This document shows, one piece after another, positions 1 through 9,247 of a stretch of DNA of 64,000 nucleotides. Both the position numbers and the translations under genes were made by a program. Position 1 is the stretch's first letter. Each line of letters starts with the position of its first letter. The DNA lies in NCBI RefSeq assembly GCF_009687845.1, contig NZ_BLAD01000053.1, positions 34,926 to 98,925 on the forward strand, given 5' to 3'. The notes under the pieces were generated by a model that searched no databases, was not told the origin of the DNA, and worked only from the letters and a program-made list of their open reading frames with translations. Source of the DNA: Acrocarpospora corrugata. GTDB lineage: Bacteria > Actinomycetota > Actinomycetes > Streptosporangiales > Streptosporangiaceae.

Positions 1-1351
1 GCGGCGGCGGGGCGGGTCTCGGTGGGGCGGGCGGCGATCTCCTGGATCCGCTCGACCACGAAACGTTCGTTCATGATGCCGAGCCAGCGGTCGAGATCCA
101 CCGCGTACATCCCCCGCAGCGCGCGGTCCTTGATCGAGGCGACCACGGGGGCGACCGCGTCCAGGGCGGAGAGTTTGCCCTCGTTGGTGTTGAGGTCGAA
201 GCGGGCGATCATGCTGCGGATGGCGAACGCGAACAGCGGCTCGCGGCTGGCGACCAGGTCGCGGACGGCCGCGTCGCCCTGCTTGACCCGCAGGTCGCAC
301 GGGTCCAGGCCGTCGGGCTGGACCGCGACATAGGTCTGGGTGACGAACTTCTGCTCGTCCTGGAAGGCCCGGAGTGCGGCTTTCTGCCCGGCCGAATCCC
401 CGTCGAAGGTGAAGATGACCTCGCCCTGGCCCTGGTCGAACAGGATCCGCCTGAGCACCTTGATGTGGTCTTCGCCGAAGGCGGTGCCGCAGGTGGCGAC
501 GGCGGTGGGGACGCCGGCCAGGTGCAGGGCCATGACGTCGGTGTAACCCTCGACGATGACGGCCTGGGAGCGTTTGGAGATCTCCCGTTTGGCCAGGTCG
601 ATTCCGTACAGAACCGAGCCCTTGTGGTAGATCGGGCTTTCTGGGGTGTTGAGGTATTTGGGGCCGTCGTCGGCGTCCAGGAGTTTGCGCGCGCCGAAGC
701 CGATGACGTCGCCGGTGATGTCGCGGATCGGCCAGATCAGCCTGCCCCGGAAACGGTCGCGGGGGCCGCGGCGGCCTTCCGCGGCCAGGCCGCCGCGGAG
801 CAGTTCCTGGCTGGTGAAGCCGCGGCCCATCAGGTGGCGGGTGAGCGCCTCCCACTCGTTGGGGGCGTAGCCGATGCCGAAGTGCTCGGCGTCGACGCGT
901 TCGAAGCCGCGCTCGGACAGGAACCTGCGGCCGACCGCGGCCTCGGGGCTGGACAGCTGGGAGACGTAGTACTCCGCGGCGACCCGGTGCACCTCGATCA
1001 GGCGGGAGCGCTCGCCCTGCTGCCGGCCGGGCACGTAGCCGCCCTGCTCGTAGCGGAGCTGGATGCCGGCCCGCTGGGCCAGCCGCTCGACCGCCTCGGC
1101 GAAGGTGAGCGCGTCCATCTTCTGGATGAAGGTGATGACGTCGCCGCCCTCGGAGCAGCCGAAGCAGTAGTACATGCCGCGCGTGGGGGTGACGTTGAAC
1201 GATGGCGACTTCTCATCGTGGAAGGGGCAGAGCCCCTTCAGATTGCCGCCGCCCGCGTTGCGGAGCTGGACATAGTCCCCCACCACATCGGCGATCTGCG
1301 AGCGCTCCCGCACGAGCGCGATGTCCTCATCACTGATCCTGCCTGCCACAT
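1..1351 (-). CDS. dnaG: DNA primase DnaG (C-terminus beyond the window)
   Basis: Primase that makes RNA primers at the replication fork. About 450 residues are visible. The N-terminus carries the CHC2 zinc finger (Cys41, His44, Cys62, Cys65 in CPFH and CFGC). The catalytic TOPRIM domain follows, with EGYTDVMAL near residue 260. The C-terminal helicase-binding part lies beyond base 1. The ATG at 1351 begins MAGRISDEDIALVRER, a typical primase start. The M23 gene upstream ends only 7 bp away, so the two are probably co-transcribed, and dgt lies further upstream in the same direction, a common actinobacterial arrangement. Identification is firm; only the 3' end is missing. Confidence 0.96.
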
Positions 1352-1358
1352 CGCGAGT

Positions 1359-2207
1359 CTATTGGCCGCGACCGACAGCCTCGGTGACGAATGGGATGAT
1401 CACCGGCGGCTCCTCCTTCTCGGGCTTCTTGGCGGGCCGGGGTTTCGGCTGCTCCGGTTTGCCCGCGCAGAGCGCCGAGCAGGCCGGGAGCGTGCCAACC
1501 CGCTCCTTGGTCGCCTGCACCGCCGGGCGAGGGGACAGCGTGCGGTTGCCGTCCCACCAGGCGTCCAGGAACGGCCACGGATCGACCATGCCGCGCCGGA
1601 TCCACCAGTACTGCGGCGGCACCGGCCAGCTGACCGCGAAGTAGAGGTTGCTGGCCGTGCTGCGGGCGTTGCCGGTGTTGCCCACCCGGCCGAGCAGCCG
1701 GCCCGCCTTGACCTTCAGGCCCGGCCGGACGCCGGCGGCGATCGTGTCCAGGTGGCCGCCGAGGTAGAGCACGCCGTCCGCGCCGAGCAGGGTGACGTAG
1801 CGGCCCTCGCGGTGGGAGCCCATGTCGGTGGAGGGCTTCCACTTGTTCTGCACGTTGACCTCGCGGACCACGCCGTCCACCGGGGCCACGAAGGAGCAGC
1901 CGCGCCCGGCCCAGATGGTGGTCTTGGGGAGGGTCAGGCGTTTCCGCTCGTACGTGGTCCGGCAGCCCTTGACCGGGAAGACGTAGGTGAACCGGGAGAC
2001 CTTGGGCGGCGGCAGCCGGACCGGCTCGTCGCCGGGCGGCGGCATGACGGCCGCCGCGAAGGTCGGCCCGGGGGTGGCAGTGCCGTCCACGGTCGGGTCG
2101 GCCGACAGTGCGCTCGGCGAGGGGGGAAAGGTGCTCACGCCCGCCACTCCACCCGGTGCGCTGCACGCGGCCGTGAGCAGAACGAGCGCCAGAGTCCCCG
2201 ATCGCAT
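1359..2207 (-). CDS. M23-like lipoprotein with missing catalytic residues
   Basis: The product (282 aa) has a lipoprotein signal (LVLLTAAC, Cys15), so it should be anchored outside the membrane. Residues about 77-200 follow the LytM/M23 pattern: APVDGVVREV, then GGHLDTIAAGVRPGLKVKAG and GRVGNTGNAR. The usual HLHF motif is replaced by NLYF, and no early HxxxD motif is visible, so zinc-dependent peptidase activity is unlikely. It may bind peptidoglycan or activate another hydrolase, as degenerate LytM factors do (inference). The ATG at 2207 is chosen because AGGTGGAG lies just upstream; a GTG at 2216 is possible. It lies directly upstream of dnaG. Confidence 0.8.
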   Translation of the reverse strand: MRSGTLALVLLTAACSAPGGVAGVSTFPPSPSALSADPTVDGTATPGPTFAAAVMPPPGDEPVRLPPPKVSRFTYVFPVKGCRTTYERKRLTLPKTTIWAGRGCSFVAPVDGVVREVNVQNKWKPSTDMGSHREGRYVTLLGADGVLYLGGHLDTIAAGVRPGLKVKAGRLLGRVGNTGNARSTASNLYFAVSWPVPPQYWWIRRGMVDPWPFLDAWWDGNRTLSPRPAVQATKERVGTLPACSALCAGKPEQPKPRPAKKPEKEEPPVIIPFVTEAVGRGQ

Positions 2208-2286
2208 GATCTCCACCTGCGTGACGGTACCGAAATTAGACCTCTCTTTTGTAACTGACCGCGGTGTTGATCCGGACCTATTCCCT

Positions 2287-3498
2287 TTAGAAGGGTGTGT
2301 CGGGGTCGGCCAGTTCGGCCGGGTCCACCCGGCGGCCGGACCTGATCAGGGCCTGGATGTCGTCCACGACGTCCCAGACGTTGACGTTCATCCCGGCGAT
2401 CGCTCGGCCCTCACGCAGCCAGAACGCGATGAACTCCAGGTCCGCGCCCCGGATGACGACCTGGTCGTGGCCCTCGATGTCGCCGGAGAACTCCATGCCC
2501 AGCTCGTACTGGTCGGTGTAGAAGTAGGGCACCAGGTCGTAGCTGACCTGCTCGCCCATCATGGCGCGGGCCGCGGCCGGGCCCTGGTTGAGGGCGTTGG
2601 CCCAGTGCTCGACCCGGATCCGGCGGCCCAGCAGCGGGTGCATGGCCTCGGCCACGTCCCCGGCGGCGAAGATGTCGGGGTCGCTGCTGCGCATCGCCTC
2701 GTCGACCAGGATGCCGCTGTTCACCTCAAGGCCGGCGTCCCTGGCCAGTTCGACGTTGGGCGCGGCGCCGATGCCGGCCAGCACGTCGTCGGCCGGGAGC
2801 GACTCGCCGCCGGACAGCTCGACCGCGCGCACGTGCCCGCCGGCGCCGGTCAGCCGGGTCACGGAGGCGCCGAACCGGAACTCGACCCCGTTGCGGCGGT
2901 GCAGGTCGGCGAAGACCTCGCCGATCTGGCGGCCGAGGGTGCGGTGCAGCGGCGTCGGCTCGGGCTCGACCACGACCACCCGGCAGCCGGCCTTGCGGGC
3001 GGCGGCGGCCGTCTCCAGGCCGATCCAGCCCGCCCCGATGATCACCACGTCACCGCCGTGCCCGAAGGCGGCCCGCAGCGCCTGGCTGTCGGCCAGGGTG
3101 CGCAGGTAGTGCACGCCGTCCAGGTCCGCGCCGTCCACCGGCAGCGGGCGCGGCGTGGACCCGGTCGCGATGAGCAGCCGCCGGTACGGCAGCCGCTCCC
3201 CGGTCGCCAGCTCGACCACCCGCTCCCCCCGCACGATCCGGCCGGCTGCGACGCCGAGCCGCAGGTCCACGTCGTGCGCCCGGTACCAGCCGTCCTCGTG
3301 CACGTAGACCTCGGCCAGCTCGGCCGAGCCCTGCAGGTAGCCCTTGGACAGCGGCGGGCGCTCGTACGGGCGCTCCTGCTCGGCCGCGAGCAGCGTGATC
3401 GGCCCGTCGAAGCCCTCGGCCCGGAGGGTCTCGGCGGCTTTGGCGCCCGCGAGGCCGCCACCGATGATGACGAACCGCGAATCGTGGTGTTCGGACAT
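2287..3498 (-). CDS. FAD-dependent NAD(P)H:ferredoxin reductase-type oxidoreductase
   Basis: 403 aa. It has two Rossmann dinucleotide-binding motifs: FVIIGGGLAGAKAAETL at the N-terminus for FAD and VVIIGAGWIGLETAAAA near residue 151 for NAD(P)H. A second FAD motif (IFAAGDVAEA) lies near residue 276, and the C-terminal reductase domain follows. Proteins of this build pass electrons from NAD(P)H to rubredoxin, ferredoxin or Rieske partners. No ferredoxin, P450 or oxygenase gene is nearby, so the electron acceptor is unknown. The ATG start has AAGGAG about 10 nt upstream. It lies between dgt and the M23 gene on the same strand, with 85 bp to dgt. Confidence 0.88.
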   Translation of the reverse strand: MSEHHDSRFVIIGGGLAGAKAAETLRAEGFDGPITLLAAEQERPYERPPLSKGYLQGSAELAEVYVHEDGWYRAHDVDLRLGVAAGRIVRGERVVELATGERLPYRRLLIATGSTPRPLPVDGADLDGVHYLRTLADSQALRAAFGHGGDVVIIGAGWIGLETAAAARKAGCRVVVVEPEPTPLHRTLGRQIGEVFADLHRRNGVEFRFGASVTRLTGAGGHVRAVELSGGESLPADDVLAGIGAAPNVELARDAGLEVNSGILVDEAMRSSDPDIFAAGDVAEAMHPLLGRRIRVEHWANALNQGPAAARAMMGEQVSYDLVPYFYTDQYELGMEFSGDIEGHDQVVIRGADLEFIAFWLREGRAIAGMNVNVWDVVDDIQALIRSGRRVDPAELADPDTPF

Positions 3499-3583
3499 GG
3501 TCAGGATGCTCCTTCGTCACGCGGACACTCGCGCAGCCGGAGTATCCGCCTGGTTGCCGGTTTCGTCGACCGAAACCGGGGAT

Positions 3584-4807
3584 TCATGCCGTCAGCCGCG
3601 CGTGCATGGCGATGGCCGAGGCGTCGGTCAGCGAGGCGATCTGGTCGACCACGGCGCGCAGCCGCCCCGCGTCGTCGGCGGCCTGTTCGAAGGCGGGCCG
3701 GAGCGCGGGCTCCAGCGTGTCGGGCGCGCCCAGCATGATCATCGCGGCCAGTTCGGCGATGATCTCGCGCTGCCTCCCCTGGGTGGCGTGGTGGTCGGCG
3801 CGGGTCATCACGTAGTGCGCGGTGACGCCCTTGAGCAGCGCGCACTCCAGCCGGGCCCGGCGCGGCACGACCAGGTCGGCGTCGTGCCGCCCGGCCGATT
3901 CGGCCGGATACGCGGCCCGGGTGGCGTCCTGGGCGGAGCGGCAGAACCGGCCGATCGTGGTGCTGGTGAGGCGTTTGAGCGCGGCCAGGTCGGCCAGGCC
4001 GCCGTCGAACCCGGTCGGCCAGACGGGGTCGGCGGCCAGCCGGCCGAAGATGTCCTCCAGTTCGCCCAGGTCGGTGCCGGGGGCGTACCAGTCGCGGGTG
4101 GTCCGGCAGACCTCGCGCCGCTCCTCCGGGTCGCGGAGCGCCTCGGGGGTGACGTGGCCGGAGTGCAGCGCGTCCTCCAGGTCGTGCACCGAGTAGGCGA
4201 CGTCGTCGGCCCAGTCCATGATCTGCGCCTCGAAGCTGACCCGGCCGTCCGGGGCGCCCTCTCTGACCCAGTCGAACACCGGCCGGTCGTCGGGGTAGAC
4301 GCAGTATTTGGGGCCGGACTCCCGGCTCCACGGGTATTTGATCGCGGCGTCCAGGGCGGCCCTGGTGAGGTTGAGCCCGGCGCTCCTGTCGTCCTCGGTG
4401 AGGACCTTGGCCTCCAGCCGGGTGAGCAGCCGCAGGCTCTGCGCGTTGCCCTCGAAGCCGCCGCAGCGGCGGGCCACCGTGTCCAGCGCGGTCTCGCCGT
4501 TGTGGCCGAACGGCGGGTGGCCGAGGTCGTGGGCCAGGCAGGCGGTCTCCACCAGGTCGGGGTCGCGCCCCAGGGTGCCGGCCATCTCGCGCCCGATCTG
4601 GGCGCATTCCAGCGAGTGGGTGAGCCGGGTGCGCGGGCTGTGCATGCCGCGCTCGCCGGGCGTGACGACCTGGGTCTTGGCCGCCAGCCGGCGCAGCGCG
4701 TCACTGTGCAGCACCCGGGCCCGATCCCGCTCGAACGGCCCGCGCGGGGTGTGGCCCGGCGGCTCGGGAACCCATCGTGCCTGGTCGTGTTCGGTGTACG
4801 GCGTCAC
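3584..4807 (-). CDS. dgt: Deoxyguanosinetriphosphate triphosphohydrolase-like protein
   Basis: HD-domain nucleotide hydrolase that removes triphosphate from dNTPs, which affects dNTP pools. The 407-aa product shows the family start (RDRARVLHSDALRRLAAKTQV), the metal-binding H in THSLECAQIGRE (His64), the HD pair in CLAHDLGHPPFGHNGE (His93-Asp94) and a later Asp in MDWADDVAYSVHDLEDA. The GTG start at 4807 has GGGGGA upstream. The reading frame stays open far upstream, but that extension is an out-of-frame shadow of ppdK. It is the first gene of a minus-strand run leading to dnaG. Confidence 0.93.
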   Translation of the reverse strand: MTPYTEHDQARWVPEPPGHTPRGPFERDRARVLHSDALRRLAAKTQVVTPGERGMHSPRTRLTHSLECAQIGREMAGTLGRDPDLVETACLAHDLGHPPFGHNGETALDTVARRCGGFEGNAQSLRLLTRLEAKVLTEDDRSAGLNLTRAALDAAIKYPWSRESGPKYCVYPDDRPVFDWVREGAPDGRVSFEAQIMDWADDVAYSVHDLEDALHSGHVTPEALRDPEERREVCRTTRDWYAPGTDLGELEDIFGRLAADPVWPTGFDGGLADLAALKRLTSTTIGRFCRSAQDATRAAYPAESAGRHDADLVVPRRARLECALLKGVTAHYVMTRADHHATQGRQREIIAELAAMIMLGAPDTLEPALRPAFEQAADDAGRLRAVVDQIASLTDASAIAMHARLTA

Positions 4808-4908
4808 GCGTCCCCCAATCTCGGCGAAGTCTCGGCGAGGGAGTGAGACAGTACCCGCAAACACCACGCTCAATGACAAACGCGATGGAAACAGTGGCTC
4901 CCGCTCCG

Positions 4909-7527
4909 CTAACGAGTGTCGGATCCGGCGCGGCTGAGCGCGGCCCGGCCCGCCTCCAGCCGGGCCACCGGGACCCGGAACGGCGAGCAGGAGACGTAGT
5001 CGAGGCCGATCTCGTGGCAGAACCGGACCGATTCCGGGTCGCCGCCGTGCTCGCCGCAGATGCCGAGTTTGAGGTCGGGCCGGGCCGCGCGCCCCTCCTC
5101 GACCGCGATCCGCATCAGGCGGCCGACGCCGTCCCGGTCCAGGGACTCGAACGGCGACACCCCGAAGATCCCCAGATCCAGGTATTTCCCGAAGAATGAG
5201 GCTTCGACGTCGTCGCGGGAGAAGCCCCAGGTCATCTGGGTGAGGTCGTTGGTGCCGAAGGAGAAGAACTGGGCGGCCTCGGCGATCTGCCCGGCGGTCA
5301 GCGCGGCCCTCGGGACCTCGATCATGGTGCCGATCAGGGCGTGCACGCCGACCTCGGCGAGGATCTTGAGCGCCTCCTCGCGTACGCTCTCCAGCTCCTG
5401 GACCGCGCCGACCAGCGGGATCATGATCTCGGCGCGGGCCTTGACGGACTGCCTGGCGGCCTGCGCGATGGCGCGGACCTGCATGGCGAACAGGCCGGGG
5501 ATGACCAGGCCGAGCCGGACCCCGCGCAGGCCGAGCATCGGGTTCTGCTCGTGCAGGCGCTTGACGGCGGTGAGCAGCCGGTCGTCCTTGTCGGTCCCGG
5601 CGCCGGTGGCCACCTTGACCGACAGGTCCACCAGGTCGGGCAGGAACTCGTGCAGCGGCGGGTCGATCAGCCGGATCGTCACCGGCAGCCCGGACATCGC
5701 CTCGAACAGGCCGATGAAGTCGGCCTTCTGCAGCGGCTCCAGCGCGTCCAGCGCGGACTGCCGCTCGGCCGGCGTCTCGGCCAGGATGAGGTCCTCGACC
5801 AGCTGGCGGCGGTCGCCCAGGAACATGTGCTCGGTCCGGCAGAGGCCGATGCCCTGCGCGCCGAACCGCCGCGCCCTGGCCGCGTCCTCGGCGGTGTCGG
5901 CGTTGGCGCGGACGGCCAGCCGCCGGCCGCCGTCGGCGTGGGTCATGATCCGGTGCACGGCGGACACCAGCTCGTCGGCGGGAGGCGCGCCCTCGAAGTA
6001 CTCGACCACCGGCGAGGCCACCACCGGCACCGCGCCGAGGTAGACCGCGCCGCTGGTGCCGTCGATGGAGATGACCTCGCCCTCCTCGACGACGGTGTCG
6101 CCGGCGGTGAAGCGAAGAGCCTTGGCGTCCACGACGATGTCCTCCGCGCCGCAGACGCAGGTCTTGCCCATGCCGCGGGCCACCACGGCGGCGTGCGAGG
6201 TCTTGCCGCCGCGCGAGGTCAGCACGCCCTTGGCGGCGATCATGCCGGACAGGTCGTCGGGGTTGGTCTCGCGCCGTACCAGGATCACCTCGACGCCCTG
6301 GGCGGCGAGCTCGACGGCGCGGGCGGAGGAGAAGACGGCCTGGCCGACGGCCGCGCCCGGGGAGGCGTTCATGCCCTTGGTCAGCAGGGTGTTGTCCGCG
6401 CCGTCGGCGAAGCGCGGGAACATCAGCTGGGCGAGCTGGTCGCCGGTGCACCGGATGACGGCCTCGTCCAGGTCGATGAGGCCCTCGTCGACCAGCTGCA
6501 CGGCGATCCGGAAGGCCGCGGCGGCGGTCCGCTTGCCGACCCGGGTCTGCAGCATCCAGAGCTTGCCGCGTTCGATGGTGAACTCGATGTCGCACAGGTC
6601 GCGGTAGTGGCCTTCCAGGCGGGCCATGATGTCGAGCAGCTGGCGGTAGGAGGTGGCGTCGATCTCCTCAAGGCGCTGTAGCGGGATGGTGTTGCGGATG
6701 CCGGCCACCACGTCCTCGCCCTGCGCGTTCTGCAGGTAGTCGCCGTAGATGCCGCGCTGCCCGGAGGCGGGGTCCCGGGTGAAAGCGACGCCGGTGCCTG
6801 AGTCCATGCCGAGGTTGCCGAAGACCATCGCGACCACGTTGACCGCTGTGCCGAGGTCGGCGGGGATGCGCTCCTGACGGCGGTAGAGCACCGCGCGCGG
6901 CGCGTTCCAGGAGTCGAAGACGGCGCGGACGGCGAGCTCCATCTGCTCACGCGGGTCGTCGGGGAACTCCCGGCCCTTCTCGGTCCTGACGATCTCCTTG
7001 TACGTCCCGACCAGCCGCCGGAAATCCGCCGCGTCCAGGGCGAGATCCTCCCGGCCGGCCTTCAGCTCCTCCAGCGCCTCGTCGAACTTCTCCCCGTCGA
7101 TGTCCAGCACGGTCTTGCCGAACATCTGGATCAGCCGCCGGTAGGAGTCCCACGCGAACCGCTCGTTCCCCGACTGCCCGGCCAGGCCCCGCACCGAGGC
7201 GTCGTTGAGGCCGATGTTGAGGACGGTCTCCATCATGCCGGGCATCGAGAACTTGGCCCCGGAGCGCACGCTCACCAGCAGCGGGTCCTCGGGGTCGCCG
7301 AGGCGCTTGCCCATCGCGGCTTCCAGCTTGGCCAGGTGGGTGGCGATCTCCTCGGCCGGGATGACCCCGTCCGCCAGGTAGCTCCGGCAGGCCTCGGTGG
7401 TGATGGTGAACCCGGGCGGCACGGGCAGCCCCAGGTTGGTCATTTCCGCGAGATTGGCGCCCTTGCCACCGAGCAGATCCCGGAGATCCTTGTTCCCCTC
7501 GGTGAAGTCGAAAACGTACTTCGGCAC
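4909..7527 (-). CDS. ppdK: Pyruvate, phosphate dikinase
   Basis: Converts pyruvate, ATP and Pi to PEP, AMP and PPi, or the reverse. The 872-aa length is normal for bacterial PPDK. Visible parts are the N-terminal ATP-grasp region (LLGGKGANLAEMTNLGLPVPPG; SVRSGAKFSMPGMMETVLN), the phosphohistidine domain with the catalytic His in TSHAAVVARGMG (near residue 447), and the PEP-binding barrel (GLCRTEHMFLG, FFSFGTNDLTQMTWGFSRDD). The GTG start (VPKYVFDFTEGN) has an excellent GAAGGAG; the frame extends 22 codons further up without support. Single-gene unit. The upstream gap carries three DasR-like palindromes that could act on it or on the divergent hydrolase. Confidence 0.96.
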   Translation of the reverse strand: MPKYVFDFTEGNKDLRDLLGGKGANLAEMTNLGLPVPPGFTITTEACRSYLADGVIPAEEIATHLAKLEAAMGKRLGDPEDPLLVSVRSGAKFSMPGMMETVLNIGLNDASVRGLAGQSGNERFAWDSYRRLIQMFGKTVLDIDGEKFDEALEELKAGREDLALDAADFRRLVGTYKEIVRTEKGREFPDDPREQMELAVRAVFDSWNAPRAVLYRRQERIPADLGTAVNVVAMVFGNLGMDSGTGVAFTRDPASGQRGIYGDYLQNAQGEDVVAGIRNTIPLQRLEEIDATSYRQLLDIMARLEGHYRDLCDIEFTIERGKLWMLQTRVGKRTAAAAFRIAVQLVDEGLIDLDEAVIRCTGDQLAQLMFPRFADGADNTLLTKGMNASPGAAVGQAVFSSARAVELAAQGVEVILVRRETNPDDLSGMIAAKGVLTSRGGKTSHAAVVARGMGKTCVCGAEDIVVDAKALRFTAGDTVVEEGEVISIDGTSGAVYLGAVPVVASPVVEYFEGAPPADELVSAVHRIMTHADGGRRLAVRANADTAEDAARARRFGAQGIGLCRTEHMFLGDRRQLVEDLILAETPAERQSALDALEPLQKADFIGLFEAMSGLPVTIRLIDPPLHEFLPDLVDLSVKVATGAGTDKDDRLLTAVKRLHEQNPMLGLRGVRLGLVIPGLFAMQVRAIAQAARQSVKARAEIMIPLVGAVQELESVREEALKILAEVGVHALIGTMIEVPRAALTAGQIAEAAQFFSFGTNDLTQMTWGFSRDDVEASFFGKYLDLGIFGVSPFESLDRDGVGRLMRIAVEEGRAARPDLKLGICGEHGGDPESVRFCHEIGLDYVSCSPFRVPVARLEAGRAALSRAGSDTR

Positions 7528-7646
7528 GATGAGCTCCTTCAGCAAACGCGGACCAAACCCGCTTTCGAGGACTCTACCGATAAAGGACACCATGAAACGT
7601 CACGACTGTCACGTGTAACCATTTATGCAGGTAGAGGCCCATAAAC

Positions 7647-7658
7647 CGGTCTAATCCA
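7647..7658. promoter_or_regulatory. Weak DasR-like operator (site 1)
   Basis: CGGTCTAATCCA resembles the GntR/HutC-type palindrome TGGTCTAGACCA, with two mismatches. It is the poorest of three such sites in the ppdK-hydrolase gap, about 57 bp from site 2. Confidence 0.35.
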
Positions 7659-7703
7659 ATTCAGGGAAACGTAAAAATCGGCCATTCTTTCCGAGTCACC
7701 CAG

Positions 7704-7715
7704 TGGTATAAACCA
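7704..7715. promoter_or_regulatory. DasR-like operator (site 2)
   Basis: TGGTATAAACCA has TGGT/ACCA arms exactly as in the dre consensus TGGTCTAGACCA, with a changed centre. It lies about 100 bp upstream of the hydrolase start and about 180 bp upstream of ppdK. Confidence 0.5.
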
Positions 7716-7753
7716 ATTTTCCCAGAAGTGCGAAATGTTGCCTGCACGTTAAT

Positions 7754-7765
7754 TGGTGTAGACCA
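7754..7765. promoter_or_regulatory. DasR-like operator (site 3, best match)
   Basis: TGGTGTAGACCA, flanked by AT on both sides, differs from the dre consensus TGGTCTAGACCA at one central base. It lies about 40 bp upstream of the hydrolase start, a position suited to repression. DasR and related HutC-type regulators respond to amino-sugar phosphates; which regulator acts here is inference. Confidence 0.6.
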
Positions 7766-7804
7766 TTTCCGGGGAAGAAGCCCCTGAGACTATCGGGGGT
7801 ATTG

Positions 7805-9247
7805 ATGAGGCGACTGGTGGCCGTTGCCGCGCTGCTGGCTCTGTGCGTGGCTCTGGGCGCGTGCGGCTCGACCGCGCCCGCCCCGACCACGTCCGCGCAG
7901 CCCGTGGAGATCACCTGGGGGGCGTGCGACCGGACCGCGCCGTCGGCCGGCTTCCAGTGCGCCACCATGGAGGTGCCGCTGGACTACGCCAAACCGGCCG
8001 GGCCGACGGTCGGCATCGCGCTGGTCCGGCTCCGCGCCGCCGGGCCCGGCGCCAAGATCGGCTCGCTGGTCTTCAACTTCGGCGGCCCCGGCGGCTCCGG
8101 GGTCGACACCCTGCTGGACGCGGCCAGCGCGTTCCGCACCCTGAACGGGCGGTACGACCTGGTCAGCTTCGACCCGCGCGGGGTCGAGCGCAGCGACGGC
8201 GTGCACTGCCTGGACCCGAAGCCGTTCGAGGCGTTCCTGGCGGCCGAGCCCAGCCTGGACGTGCCCACCCAGACCCGCCTGCTGACCGAGTTCGCCCAGG
8301 CGTGCCAGCGGCACTCGAGCGCGATCCTGCCCTACGTCGGGACGCTGAACGCCGCCCGCGACATGGAGACGCTGCGGATCCGGCTCGGCGACCCGAAGCT
8401 CAACTACCTCGGGTTCTCCTACGGCACCCACCTGGGAGCGCTGTACGCGACCCTGTATCCCGGCCAGACCGGCCGGATGGTGCTGGACTCGGCGCTCGAC
8501 CCGTCGGTGGGGCTGCTGGAGCAGTCCAGGACGCAGGCGGTCGGATTCCAGCAGGCCTACCAGAACTACCTGGCCGACTGCGCCAGGCAGGACTGCCCGT
8601 TCAACGGCAACACCGCCGTGCTCGGCCTGCTCGCCGCGCTGAAGCGCAAGCCGCTCAACGTGCAGGGACGGCTGGTCACCGACGACATCGCGCGGTCCGC
8701 CATCGCCGAAGCCCTGTACAGCGAGCTGACCTGGCCGCTGCTCACCCAGGCCATCGCCGACGGGATCGCCGGCGACGGCGCGGGTCTGCTGAACCTGTCC
8801 GACTCCTACAGCGGCCGCAGACCGGACGGCTCCTACAACACCCTGCAGTCCTCGCTGGTGGCCATCCTGTGCGCGGACACCACCAACCGCCCCACCGTCG
8901 AGGAGGCGGTGGACCTGGCCAAGGAGATGACCAAGAAGTGGCCGATCTTCGGCCCGGACGTGGCCAGCGCGGGCGGCTGCAGCGTCTGGCCCGCCCCCGG
9001 CGAGGACACCAACCGGCACATCGACGCCTCCGGCTCCGGCCCGATCCTGGTGGTCGGGGTGACCCACGACCCGGCCACCCCGTACGAGTGGGCGCCCAAG
9101 CTCACCGAACAGCTCGGCACCGGCGTCCTGCTCACGCTCAAGGGCGAGGGCCACGGCGCGTACGGCCAGAACACCTGCATCGACTCCCTGGTGAACGGCT
9201 ACCTGCTGGACGGCAAGGTCCCCGACGACGGAACCGTCTGCCCCTAA
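7805..9247 (+). CDS. Alpha/beta hydrolase lipoprotein of the tripeptidyl aminopeptidase (TAP) type
   Basis: 480 aa. A lipoprotein signal (ALCVALGACGS) comes first, then the fold of the SCO7095/TAP-like secreted peptidases: oxyanion region FNFGGPGGSG, nucleophile Ser near residue 204 in GFSYGTHLG, and a C-terminal TAP-like domain with the catalytic His in GEGHGAYGQN. Family members remove N-terminal peptides or hydrolyse esters outside the cell. The ATG at 7805 is preferred; an in-frame TTG lies just before it. DasR-like palindromes upstream suggest control by amino-sugar status. Its stop overlaps that of the convergent kinase gene. Confidence 0.9.
   Translation: MRRLVAVAALLALCVALGACGSTAPAPTTSAQPVEITWGACDRTAPSAGFQCATMEVPLDYAKPAGPTVGIALVRLRAAGPGAKIGSLVFNFGGPGGSGVDTLLDAASAFRTLNGRYDLVSFDPRGVERSDGVHCLDPKPFEAFLAAEPSLDVPTQTRLLTEFAQACQRHSSAILPYVGTLNAARDMETLRIRLGDPKLNYLGFSYGTHLGALYATLYPGQTGRMVLDSALDPSVGLLEQSRTQAVGFQQAYQNYLADCARQDCPFNGNTAVLGLLAALKRKPLNVQGRLVTDDIARSAIAEALYSELTWPLLTQAIADGIAGDGAGLLNLSDSYSGRRPDGSYNTLQSSLVAILCADTTNRPTVEEAVDLAKEMTKKWPIFGPDVASAGGCSVWPAPGEDTNRHIDASGSGPILVVGVTHDPATPYEWAPKLTEQLGTGVLLTLKGEGHGAYGQNTCIDSLVNGYLLDGKVPDDGTVCP

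Noticed and set aside
465-2258. A 597-codon plus-strand open frame over dnaG and the M23 gene
   Set aside because: Antisense shadow; both minus-strand genes have strong family motifs.
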